12,072 bases of DNA from Nitrospirota bacterium (GTDB lineage Bacteria; Nitrospirota; Nitrospiria; Nitrospirales; UBA8639): contig JAOUGQ010000078.1 of the NCBI GenBank assembly GCA_029865515.1, positions 1 to 12,072 on the forward strand. The letters run 5' to 3'. Below are positions 1-6,881 of the stretch, piece after piece; within the stretch, counting starts at the first letter, position 1; each line of letters begins with the position of its first letter. A program made the position numbers and the translations under genes. The notes under the pieces are model-generated. The model had not been told where the DNA came from. It was given only the letters and a program-made list of their open reading frames with translations, and searched no databases.

Positions 1-2639
1 CTCCGCCATTTGGTGGGACGGCCCGAACAATCGTAGTTAAGGTGAATCCTGAACGGTTGCGGGCATTTGCAATGTCTCCAGAGGAAGTAGTGCAGGCCGT
101 GCGAACGGGTAATATGCTCATGCCGGCAGGAAATGTCCGCATAGGAGATTTTGCCTATCTGACTCCAGTGAATTCTGTCGTCGGGAACATCGAAGAATTG
201 GAGCATCTGCCTATTCGTTTGGGATCAGGGCCCACAGTTTTTTTGAATGACGTGGGAACCGTAGAAGATGGGGAGGATATTGTCACCAGTTATGCCATGG
301 TAAACGGGCGACGCACGGTCTACATTCCGGTCACCAAACGGGCCGATGCCTCCACCATGGCGGTAGTGGATCGCGTTAAAGCCTCGCTCCCGACATTTCG
401 GGCCGCAGTGCCGGACGATATTCAGATTAGTTTTGAATTCGATCAATCAACCTATGTCACCAATGCGGTGAAGGCCGTTGTTGTGGAAAGTGCGCTGGGG
501 GCGATCTTGACGGGATTGGTGGTGTGGCTATTCCTCCGGAGTTGGCTGAGTTCGGTGATAGTCGTGGTAACCATTCCATTCGCGCTCTTGGCTGCCGTGG
601 TGGCCTTATGGGCATGTGGGCAGACCATCAATATTATGACCTTGGGGGGGCTGGCCCTGGCAGTGGGCATTTTGGTTGATGAATCTACGGTCACGATTGA
701 AAATGTGCATGCCCATTTGTCTCGTGGGAAGAGCCTGGGGAGGGCCGTTAAGGATTCACGCGGGGAAGTGGTGGTGCCTCTTCTCCTGGCCATGCTGAGT
801 ATATTAGCGGTGTTTCTCCCGTCGTTTTTTATGAGCGGAGTGGCGAAAGCCTTGTTTGTACCGTTGGCATTGGCGGTGGGATTTGCCATGGCCGCCTCCT
901 ATATTCTTTCCACGACATTAGTGCCGGTCTTGGCCGTCTGGCTTTTGGGTAAGCATCCCGGAGCCGAGGAGAGAAAAGGTCCGACCACGCTAGTCTGCTA
1001 CCTCAATATCCTGAAATGGACGTTGAACCATAGGTGGCTGGTTCTCACCGGCTATTTGCTGCTCAGTCTGGCGACTGTCGTGGTGTTAGGTTCCAGGCTG
1101 GGCTTGGATATCTTTCCTCGGGTCGATACCGGACAATTTCAATTACGAATTCTGGCTCCGGATGGGACCCGTGTCGAACGAACGGAAGTGTTAACGAAGG
1201 AAATTTTGGAGACGATTAAACAGGAAATCGGCCCTGAACGTATTAATATCAGCCTGGGGTTTGTGGGAGTTCATCCCTCGAGTTATCCGGTGAATACCCT
1301 GTATATGTGGAGCAGTGGACCTCATGAAGCGGTGTTGTTGGTGGCGCTGAAGCCGGGTTCCGATGTTTCCTTGGAGCAGGTGAAAGAACGATTGAGGGAT
1401 CTTTTGCCAAAACGCTTTCCTGGAACTCGTTATACCTTTGAGGGAGGTGATATTGTCACGCAGGTTATGAGCATGGGATCCCCGACCCCGATTGAAATCG
1501 CGATGAGCGGACCGGACTTGGATGCTAACAGGGCGTATGCGGAACAAGTGCGAGAGGAACTCTCGCATCTACCGGCCATCCGGGATCTGCGCTTCGGTCA
1601 ACCCTTGGATTATCCCACCCTGGCGGTGCGCGTGGATCGAATGCGGGCTGGCCAGCTCGGTGTGACGGCTGGTGAAGTGGCCAGGGCGGTGGTCTCGGCG
1701 ACCTCCTCAACCCGTTTCGTGGAACCGATTTACTGGCGTGACCCCAAATCTGGAAGAGCCTATCAGGTTCAGGTGGAAATTCCTCAATCGGAATTCCAGT
1801 CCGTGCAGGATATGTTGAATCTTCCTGTGATGTTGCAAGGGGGACGAGGGCCGTTGCTTCGTGACGTGGCAGAAGTCATTCCCGGAACCTCTATCGGTGA
1901 GTATGCCAGATATAACATGCAACGGATGGTCACGATTGTGGCGAATGTGACTGGAGAAGACTTAGGCCGGGCTGCGAAACACATTGACGCCGCGTTAAAT
2001 CGTGTCGGCCCACCTCCGAAAGGGGTTCGAGTAGACGTTCGAGGACAAATCGCCCCGATGAAAGAAATGTTCGTCAACCTCCAACTGGGATTGGCCCTGG
2101 CATTGCTGACCATCTTCCTTCTCTTAGCCGCAAACTTCCAATCCTGGCGGAGCGCCCTGGTGGTCCTGTTGACGATGCCTGCGGTGTTGATGGGGGTCGT
2201 GCTTGTGCTGACGCTCATTGGAACCACGCTGAATATTCAATCGTTTTTGGGGACCATTATGGCTACAGGGGTAGCCGTGGCAAACGCGATTCTTTTAGTG
2301 TCGTTTGCCGAACATCATAGGAAACAAGGATTTTCAGCGGGGGAAGCTGCTCGAGAAGGTGCATGCAGCCGGGCTCGCCCGATCCTCATGACCGGGTTGG
2401 CCATGATGGTCGGGATGCTTCCGATGGCATTGGGCATCATGGAGGGAGGCGAGCAGGTGGCCCCTCTGGGGCAGGCAGTGATTGGCGGATTACTGGCTGC
2501 TACCGTCTCCAGTTTGCTGATTTTGCCAGCCGTGTATGCGATTCTGGAGAGTGGCGGAGCCATCCGGTCTCCTTCCTTAGATCCCGACGATCCGATGAGT
2601 GTCCACTATGAACCCAAGCAAGTGCCTGTTTCCAGTTAG
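1..2639 (+). CDS. RND efflux transporter permease, 5'-truncated by window edge
   Basis: Inner-membrane proton-driven pump subunit of the AcrB/HAE1 (ACR_tran) superfamily, which exports compounds through an adaptor and an outer-membrane channel. The frame is open to the left edge: translated from base 3 it begins PPFGGTARTIVVKVNPERL, typical of the RND porter domain. The GTG at 42 is therefore internal. About 878 residues are present of a usual ~1,050, so roughly 170 N-terminal residues are missing. Visible parts in order are the end of the first porter domain, a block of hydrophobic helices (about 475-955), the second periplasmic porter domain (about 1085-2070), and a second helix block (about 2070-2560). 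The TM4 motif GILVDESTVTIENV carries Asp-Glu (codons 678-683), not the AcrB Asp-Asp. The TM10 motif GVAVANAILLV has Ala (2280-2282) where AcrB has the relay Lys. The adaptor gene follows 12 bp downstream. The substrate cannot be read from the sequence. Confidence 0.93.
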   Translation, partial: PPFGGTARTIVVKVNPERLRAFAMSPEEVVQAVRTGNMLMPAGNVRIGDFAYLTPVNSVVGNIEELEHLPIRLGSGPTVFLNDVGTVEDGEDIVTSYAMVNGRRTVYIPVTKRADASTMAVVDRVKASLPTFRAAVPDDIQISFEFDQSTYVTNAVKAVVVESALGAILTGLVVWLFLRSWLSSVIVVVTIPFALLAAVVALWACGQTINIMTLGGLALAVGILVDESTVTIENVHAHLSRGKSLGRAVKDSRGEVVVPLLLAMLSILAVFLPSFFMSGVAKALFVPLALAVGFAMAASYILSTTLVPVLAVWLLGKHPGAEERKGPTTLVCYLNILKWTLNHRWLVLTGYLLLSLATVVVLGSRLGLDIFPRVDTGQFQLRILAPDGTRVERTEVLTKEILETIKQEIGPERINISLGFVGVHPSSYPVNTLYMWSSGPHEAVLLVALKPGSDVSLEQVKERLRDLLPKRFPGTRYTFEGGDIVTQVMSMGSPTPIEIAMSGPDLDANRAYAEQVREELSHLPAIRDLRFGQPLDYPTLAVRVDRMRAGQLGVTAGEVARAVVSATSSTRFVEPIYWRDPKSGRAYQVQVEIPQSEFQSVQDMLNLPVMLQGGRGPLLRDVAEVIPGTSIGEYARYNMQRMVTIVANVTGEDLGRAAKHIDAALNRVGPPPKGVRVDVRGQIAPMKEMFVNLQLGLALALLTIFLLLAANFQSWRSALVVLLTMPAVLMGVVLVLTLIGTTLNIQSFLGTIMATGVAVANAILLVSFAEHHRKQGFSAGEAAREGACSRARPILMTGLAMMVGMLPMALGIMEGGEQVAPLGQAVIGGLLAATVSSLLILPAVYAILESGGAIRSPSLDPDDPMSVHYEPKQVPVSS

Positions 2640-2651
2640 CCGGGAGTTGCT

Positions 2652-3797
2652 ATGTCACGAAAGACGATCGGAATCGGGCTGGTGTTGTTGGGACTTATCG
2701 GGGTGGGTGTGATGGTCATGAGCAACGAGGGGCGTTTGTCTCAGAAGCCATCGGTCTCTTCATCCTCAATCCTTTCCCCGGAAATGTCAGAAATCCCTGC
2801 GGGCAGTACTCAACCAATCTCGGTTGAAGTGGTGCCGGTTTCCAGTCAACATTTGAATGAGACAATTCCCTTGCCGGGGGAATTGCTTCCTTTTCTCAGC
2901 GTAGATCTTTCCCCCAAGATCATGGGAATCGTTGATTCCGTCAAAGTGGACCGTGGGGCAAGAGTGAAGAAGGGAGAGGTCCTCATTCAATTGAGCGCGC
3001 CAGAACTGCAAGCGCAGAGGAGGGAAGCGGAAGCCCAGCTTCGTGCGGCAAACATCACGTATACCCGTCTTCAAGCTGCGGCCTCTACCCCCGGTATCGT
3101 GGCCGGAAACGATCTGGAACTGGCCCAACATCATCAGAATGCGCTTGAAGCTCATCTTCAATCGTTACAAGAAATGGAAAAGTATTTGCGAGTAGTGGCA
3201 CCGTTCGATGGAGTGATCACTCAACGGAATATTCATCCGGGAGCGGTTGTGGGACCTGACGTCGGAGGCGGTCGTGCTTCATCGCTGTTACGGTTAGAGC
3301 AGATTGTGCACTTGCGATTGATCGTTCCGGTTCCGGAGGTGTATGTCGGGTCGATTGCCAAAGGGGCCACTGTGCCATTTACCGTACCGGCCTACCCGGA
3401 GGAGACTTTTCAGGGGGTGGTGTCTCGTATTTCTCAATCGGTAGATCCTCAAACTCGATCCATGCCCGTGGAAATGGACGTGGATAATTCGACGATGCGG
3501 CTGACGGCGGGAATGTTTCCTGAGGTCCGCTGGTCGATTCGCCGATCCACCCCGACATTGTTTGTCCCGGCCACGGCGGTTGTCACCACAACAGAAAACG
3601 TTTTCGTGCTTCTGGTCAAGGAAGATCTTGTGGAATGGATTCCCGTCCGAAAGGGATCGAAGAGTGGTCTAATGGTTGAAGTGTTTGGCGCTCTCCAATC
3701 GGGTGATCGAGTTGTGTTAAGGGGGACTGATGAAATTCGGGCAGGCACACAAATTATTCCGGTTTCAAAGGAGATACCCGCCAACACGCGAACTTAA
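2652..3797 (+). CDS. RND efflux periplasmic adaptor (membrane fusion protein, HlyD/AcrA type)
   Basis: Periplasmic adaptor that would join the upstream RND permease to an outer-membrane channel. It has 381 residues, normal for the family. An N-terminal hydrophobic helix (residues 5-23) is followed by a Ser-rich linker without a lipobox Cys, so it looks membrane-anchored and not lipidated. The first half of the lipoyl/barrel-sandwich domain is at about 70-115 (PGELLPF, then SPKIMGIVDSVKVDRGARVKKGE). A helical hairpin with coiled-coil character follows (about 115-180). The second lipoyl half contains the family motif VVAPFDGVITQRNIHPGAVV, then come a beta-barrel domain and the membrane-proximal domain (VPATAVV onward). 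ATG 2652 has a GGGAG ribosome-binding sequence at 2642-2646. The 12-bp gap to the permease supports one operon. The order permease-then-adaptor is the reverse of the common acrAB order. No outer-membrane factor gene is seen in the window. Confidence 0.92.
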   Translation: MSRKTIGIGLVLLGLIGVGVMVMSNEGRLSQKPSVSSSSILSPEMSEIPAGSTQPISVEVVPVSSQHLNETIPLPGELLPFLSVDLSPKIMGIVDSVKVDRGARVKKGEVLIQLSAPELQAQRREAEAQLRAANITYTRLQAAASTPGIVAGNDLELAQHHQNALEAHLQSLQEMEKYLRVVAPFDGVITQRNIHPGAVVGPDVGGGRASSLLRLEQIVHLRLIVPVPEVYVGSIAKGATVPFTVPAYPEETFQGVVSRISQSVDPQTRSMPVEMDVDNSTMRLTAGMFPEVRWSIRRSTPTLFVPATAVVTTTENVFVLLVKEDLVEWIPVRKGSKSGLMVEVFGALQSGDRVVLRGTDEIRAGTQIIPVSKEIPANTRT

Positions 3798-3870
3798 CGG
3801 TGCGTCCTTCGAAAGTGTTTCTCAGATTACGAGAAAAATAGTTTTCGTGTCGTACTCCTCATTTTCGTGA

Positions 3871-4434
3871 ATGGGTGTCAATCTAAAATCTAAAAATACT
3901 CATGAAGACACCAAACCGGTGATTGATGGGAAGGTGCTTCTGAGAGTCGATCTTGTGCGGCATGCCGAATCAAAGAAAAATGTGGTGCACTTACCGTGGA
4001 TTCCGGAAGAAGAGCTGGACACTCTAACAGCAGCAGGGCAAAAACAGGCGGAGGCCATAGGGAATTTTCTAAAGGATAAAGGCATTGTTGTTATTCTGAG
4101 TTCCCCTGCCGGGCGAACACGTGAGACGGCCAAAGCTATTGGCCAGGTCATTGGATTCAAGACAGGATATGAGGTTGAAAAGGCTTTTGCTTCTTTGCGT
4201 GGAGGAAACATCAGGATGGAAATAAGATTTCATGGGCCTGGCGCGAGAAGCAATGGGCACTGGGACAGGATCCACTGCCCTGAAGGAGGAGAGTCTTTAT
4301 CCGATGGAGAATTTCGTGCTACAGGTGTTTTGAAAAAGCTGGTTGAAAAATTTCCAGGAAGGATAGGCGTGATTGTGTCGCATACCGATATTTGTGCCGC
4401 ATTGCTTGGGTACCCCTATGCCCAAACGGAATAG
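3871..4434 (+). CDS. Histidine phosphatase family protein, frameshifted near its C-terminus
   Basis: Member of the histidine phosphatase (phosphoglycerate mutase-like) superfamily, which transfers phosphate through a phospho-histidine. Residues 28-34 (LVRHAES) hold the catalytic Arg30-His31, SSPAGRTRETA (77-87) is the usual second block, EGGES lies at 138-142, and VSHTD (169-173) holds the second catalytic His171. The substrate is not predictable; the family includes sugar-phosphate, protein and small-molecule phosphatases. After Gly180 the frame gives YPYAQTE and a stop, which is too short. The +2 frame continues with a sequence typical of the family's last strands (see the remnant at 4411-4528). 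No clear ribosome-binding site precedes ATG 3871; GTG codons at 3919 and 3934 are possible later starts and still leave the RHA motif intact. It is 73 bp from the adaptor gene and may be read through from it. It is either a pseudogene, a slightly shortened protein, or a sequencing error. Confidence 0.82.
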   Translation: MGVNLKSKNTHEDTKPVIDGKVLLRVDLVRHAESKKNVVHLPWIPEEELDTLTAAGQKQAEAIGNFLKDKGIVVILSSPAGRTRETAKAIGQVIGFKTGYEVEKAFASLRGGNIRMEIRFHGPGARSNGHWDRIHCPEGGESLSDGEFRATGVLKKLVEKFPGRIGVIVSHTDICAALLGYPYAQTE

Positions 4435-4528
4435 CACATACAATGTCTCAACGGGATCTGTCAGTGAATTAATCATGACCGATACAGGGTGGCACGTCAT
4501 CGAAGAAGGGAAGGAACCATTCGAATAA
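4411..4528 (+). pseudogene. Out-of-frame C-terminal remnant of the histidine phosphatase
   Basis: Read in the frame containing bases 4430-4432, the DNA encodes TPMPKRNSTYN, then VSTGSVSELIMTDTGWHVIE, and ends at TAA 4526-4528. The xxSVSEL...GWHV pattern is the usual final beta-strand pair of histidine phosphatases and follows naturally after ...CAALLG of the upstream frame. Removing one G from the GGG at 4408-4410 joins the two frames as LLGTPMPKRN. This is a reading of the DNA; whether the extra G exists in the living cell is unknown. Confidence 0.75.
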
Positions 4529-4640
4529 GTCTCCGTCATTTTTCCTTCGTAATGGTGTTTCGTAGTAGTCCTGTAATTTCTTTATTTCTTTTGACGAAAG
4601 GCGGAACCCTCCCTACCGGTGAATTTTTTGTATCGCTTCT

Positions 4641-4656
4641 GTTGGATACGTCCAAC
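4641..4656. repeat. Short perfect inverted repeat in the convergent intergenic gap
   Basis: GTTGGA-TACG-TCCAAC is a 6-bp stem with a 4-base loop. It lies in the 174-bp gap (4529-4702) between the convergent histidine phosphatase and psiE-like genes. No run of T follows it on either strand, so it is not a standard intrinsic terminator. I see no gene in this gap. Confidence 0.4.
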
Positions 4657-4702
4657 GTCTCGTGTGCGTGAATGTGTGTAGGTGAGATACGTGCAAGACG
4701 GG

Positions 4703-5233
4703 TTAGGTCGGAATTTGGGCCGTCTCATTGATTCCCGGCATAGTCCCGACCCGGGTTGGCGACCATTGGACCGCAACGACGCGGATGACGGCCAGCACCA
4801 CCAGGATCCCGCCCAGAATCATCCATTGATCGAGCCGAGCTTCGGAAAACCATTTCGAAATAATTTCGGTGAGCATGACCACGAGTATGGTATCTACAAT
4901 GAATGTGACTTTGACCCGCCCTTCGGAAAAATAGGTCACGGTGGTTTTAAACACCTCCACGATCGCGAGAATGATCAAGGTGTCCACGATGAGTTGACGA
5001 AAAACCTGTTCGAGGGGTTCCGTGAAGAGGGTTTCTAAATTCAAAAATATTCTCAGGACCCCTCCGGCAAGCCCTGCGAGGATGGTGATGATCAATAGGC
5101 TGAGGACGGCTTTAATGCCTTTCATCCAGAAATGAGTCAAATCGGCACCCAATGCATTGGCCAGCCAGGATGATGACTGTTGGAATGTGCCATTGAATAA
5201 GGAGGGATAAGAGCGCGTCGTGATTGTTTTCAT
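4703..5233 (-). CDS. PsiE-family (phosphate-starvation-inducible E) membrane protein
   Basis: Small inner-membrane protein of the PsiE family. The family is named for E. coli psiE, which is induced by phosphate starvation; its molecular job is not established. With the ATG at 5233 the protein has 176 residues. It has four predicted membrane segments at about 40-63, 80-101, 107-128 and 137-156, the family topology. The central block EVFKTTVTYFSEGRVKVTFI (93-112) resembles the PsiE core. The open frame extends upstream into the CBS gene, but that part is not PsiE-like. ATG 5233 lies 4 bp after the CBS stop, with AAAGGA about 14 bases upstream. An ATG at 5248 is possible, but there the AAAGG touches the start codon. 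The tight spacing points to one transcript with the CBS gene. The nearby pst and porin genes fit a phosphate theme, but co-regulation is only inferred. Confidence 0.8.
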   Translation of the reverse strand: MKTITTRSYPSLFNGTFQQSSSWLANALGADLTHFWMKGIKAVLSLLIITILAGLAGGVLRIFLNLETLFTEPLEQVFRQLIVDTLIILAIVEVFKTTVTYFSEGRVKVTFIVDTILVVMLTEIISKWFSEARLDQWMILGGILVVLAVIRVVAVQWSPTRVGTMPGINETAQIPT

Positions 5234-5237
5234 AGGT

Positions 5238-5621
5238 TTATAATTCATCCTTTGCGACAGGAGATAATAAATCACGAACAGATAGCATGCCGAAGACATG
5301 GGACTCATTGCCGACAACCAGATGTCTCGTATGAGCCGCTTGCATGATCCCGGCAGCCTCAAAGATCGATTCCGATTCATCGATGGAAACTATGGGGCTG
5401 CTCATAATATGTTCGACATGAACAAACTCGGGTGAGAGATGAAAGGCTACGATCTTTCGAACGATGTCACTTTCCGTCACAATTCCCACTAACTCTTCCC
5501 CACGTTTTACCAATAGGCTCCCAATTCCTCGAACCCGCATCAGGTTGGCCGCGACTGACACGGCCTGGTTTGCATCAATACAGGCCAGATCTCTGGTCAT
5601 CAACTGTTCAACTCGTACCAT
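5238..5621 (-). CDS. Tandem CBS-domain protein
   Basis: A 127-residue cytoplasmic protein made almost entirely of two CBS domains (about 4-58 and 69-122), a Bateman module. Such modules usually bind adenine nucleotides (AMP, ATP, SAM) and regulate a partner. Family marks seen are LMTRDLACIDANQAVSVAAN, GIVTESDIVRKIV, HIMSSPIVSIDES and GMLSVRDLL. The ESD and VRD segments sit where ribose-contacting Thr/Ser-Asp residues are usual. No catalytic or DNA-binding domain is attached, so it probably acts on another protein. ATG 5621 has AAGGGAG 6-7 bases upstream. The PsiE-like membrane protein starts 4 bp after its stop and is the obvious candidate partner, by inference only. The lipoprotein gene is divergent, 185 bp away. 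Confidence 0.88.
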   Translation of the reverse strand: MVRVEQLMTRDLACIDANQAVSVAANLMRVRGIGSLLVKRGEELVGIVTESDIVRKIVAFHLSPEFVHVEHIMSSPIVSIDESESIFEAAGIMQAAHTRHLVVGNESHVFGMLSVRDLLSPVAKDEL

Positions 5622-5725
5622 GCTGTTCTCCCTTGTTAATTTAAGTGGTCATGTTGAATGTACCGGTTTCGTGTTAAACCTGTGTCCAAAGTATATGACG
5701 TGTGTGTAACATTTTTCCTGCTCCC

Positions 5726-5742
5726 CCTCCTTTTGCAGGAGG
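5726..5742. repeat. Hairpin in the divergent intergenic leader, with an embedded AGGAGG
   Basis: CCTCCT-TTTGC-AGGAGG is a 6-bp perfect stem with a 5-base loop, upstream of the lipoprotein gene. The right arm is a perfect Shine-Dalgarno core but lies too far from a convincing start: the ATG at 5756 is 13 bases away. The 5622-5806 gap holds the divergent promoters, for which I found no convincing -35/-10 pair. Confidence 0.35.
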
Positions 5743-5792
5743 TGGCCAGGGTAGAATGCTTCCGAAAGACAGATGTGTAGCAATGTTTGATT

Positions 5793-5797
5793 GGAGG
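5793..5797 (+). promoter_or_regulatory. Ribosome-binding site that fixes the lipoprotein start
   Basis: GGAGG nine bases before ATG 5807. It supports this start over the in-frame ATGs at 5702, 5756 and 5783, which would put a polar stretch before the signal peptide. Confidence 0.75.
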
Positions 5798-5806
5798 AAT
5801 ATCGGT

Positions 5807-6454
5807 ATGAAGCGGTTTGCAAGATTCATGTGGCTGATGGTGGTGGGTTTGTGCCTTTGGGGGTGTGAAACGCCGCAATTTCAAACGTTGAAAATATTGG
5901 ATCAGCCCAACCAGGTCGTGGCTCTCGAGGTTATCTCGGATCCCTATGGAGGGAAGGGGTATGGCCACCCGGTTTCCTTGACCAAGGAGGAGATGATCCG
6001 ACTCCTCCAAGGAGTCCGAGTTGAGAGAGGCAGGTTGAGCACTTCCCAGCATGCGGCTTTTAGCGACATAGAGATCAGTTTATTTGCTCCTCATTTTGTC
6101 AAAGCCTTGGAAAAGGCGACGACGGAAGAAATGGTGACATTTTTTGAAACGGCCCACATTGACTCGGAAAATGATCTGACGACTTCAGGAGGACTGTTTG
6201 TGGCAGGAGGAAACCTGTATGTGGTCTTGAGCAATTTTTCAGTGAAAACCCGCGCATGGCAAGATGCCGAACGGCACGAGGCTTCTTATCGAAATCGTCC
6301 CTTGGAGCAAATTGATCCTCAACCGGGGCGTTTGGTTTTCGAACCTCAAGAATTTATGGTTGAGTTACCGGATGGGGAGATCGGGAGTCGGTTTAAAGGC
6401 AAACCTTGGCAGGTGGCCATTCGGTACCAAGATTTTTTAAAGAAAACAGACTGA
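5807..6454 (+). CDS. Lipoprotein of unknown function
   Basis: I do not recognise this protein. The 215-residue product begins MKRFARF, followed by a hydrophobic stretch ending in LWGC, a lipobox with the lipidated Cys at position 20. It should be anchored to the inner or outer membrane facing the periplasm; Glu at +2 (not Asp) slightly favours the outer membrane by the E. coli rule. The mature part (about 21-215) has no further membrane segment. It mixes acidic helical stretches (for example SLTKEEMIRLLQGVRVERG) with predicted beta segments (GGLFVAGGNLYVVLSNFSV). No catalytic motif was recognised. GGAGG at 5793-5797 supports the start. It is divergent from the CBS/PsiE pair and is the only gene on its transcript before a 350-bp gene-free stretch. 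It could be an assembly or envelope accessory protein, but nothing in the sequence shows this. Confidence 0.85.
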   Translation: MKRFARFMWLMVVGLCLWGCETPQFQTLKILDQPNQVVALEVISDPYGGKGYGHPVSLTKEEMIRLLQGVRVERGRLSTSQHAAFSDIEISLFAPHFVKALEKATTEEMVTFFETAHIDSENDLTTSGGLFVAGGNLYVVLSNFSVKTRAWQDAERHEASYRNRPLEQIDPQPGRLVFEPQEFMVELPDGEIGSRFKGKPWQVAIRYQDFLKKTD

Positions 6455-6804
6455 TAAGTTAGCAGGTCCTAAGGAACTGGAAGAAACGATACGGTTCTTT
6501 TGGGACCCGGCCAAGAAGTCATTCTGGATATATGAACCCTGCTCAGGTCTTGGCCAGCAGTTCCAACGTTGGATTTTCTGGCGTGACCTCCTATGGTCTT
6601 CAATATCCTTTAAGATCCATGAAAAGATAGTCAGGCCCATCGGTCTCTATTAGTGGATGAATAACTTTTCATCAAATATCCAGCAAGCAGTGCCTGTGGT
6701 CAGGCTGTTTCAATACGAGATAGATGTGGTGGGCTCGGATAAATCGGAGGCAGGAGCCTTCACTTAGTTCAGGATGAAGATCCTAATTAAGAAGGTGTCA
6801 TAAA
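6455..6804. other. Gene-free stretch between lipoprotein and terminator
   Basis: No credible coding region was found on either strand; the longest plus-strand reading (ATG 6533) is 32 codons with no ribosome-binding site. It contains a 12-bp perfect palindrome, TCCAACGTTGGA, at 6562-6573, and a 7-bp inverted repeat, GGCCAAG (6509-6515) with CTTGGCC (6549-6555), enclosing 33 bases. It may be the 3' untranslated region of the lipoprotein transcript or decayed DNA. Confidence 0.5.
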
Positions 6805-6842
6805 AAAGACCCTCCAGCGATGGGGATCGTTGGAGGGTCTTT
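6801..6842 (-). terminator. Rho-independent terminator of the porin transcript
   Basis: Left arm AAAGACCCTCCAGCGA (6805-6820), loop TGGGGA and right arm TCGTTGGAGGGTCTTT (6827-6842) make a 16-bp stem with a single G-T wobble. Read on the minus strand the stem is followed by TTTTTTA, the classic U-tract, 39 bases past the porin stop. On the plus strand only three Ts follow, so any role for the lipoprotein transcript would be weaker. Confidence 0.9.
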
Positions 6843-6881
6843 CGGGGACGAGAGCAGGAGTGCCTTTGCGTCCCTATGAAT

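Noticed and set aside
42..44. GTG at 42 as start of the RND permease
   Set aside because: The frame is open to base 3 and the upstream residues (PPFGGTARTIVVK) are family sequence, so the gene is cut by the window edge.
452..889. Long minus-strand open frame inside the RND permease gene (also 1784-2227 and others)
   Set aside because: It is a codon-bias shadow of the well-supported plus-strand gene, low in complexity and without domain features.
3818..3836. TTTCTC/GAGAAA hairpin after the adaptor gene as a terminator
   Set aside because: The AT-rich 6-bp stem has no following T-run; it is too weak to call.
4682..5038. Plus-strand open frame opposite the PsiE gene
   Set aside because: It has His/Asp/Gly-rich, shadow-type composition opposite a membrane protein with clear helices.
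5234..5380. Longer N-terminus for the PsiE-like protein
   Set aside because: The extension overlaps the CBS gene by up to 143 bp and shows no PsiE similarity; it is the CBS coding sequence in another frame.
5702..5806. Longer lipoprotein start at ATG 5702
   Set aside because: It would add 35 polar, non-conserved residues before the signal peptide. ATG 5807 has GGAGG at good spacing and gives a normal lipobox position.
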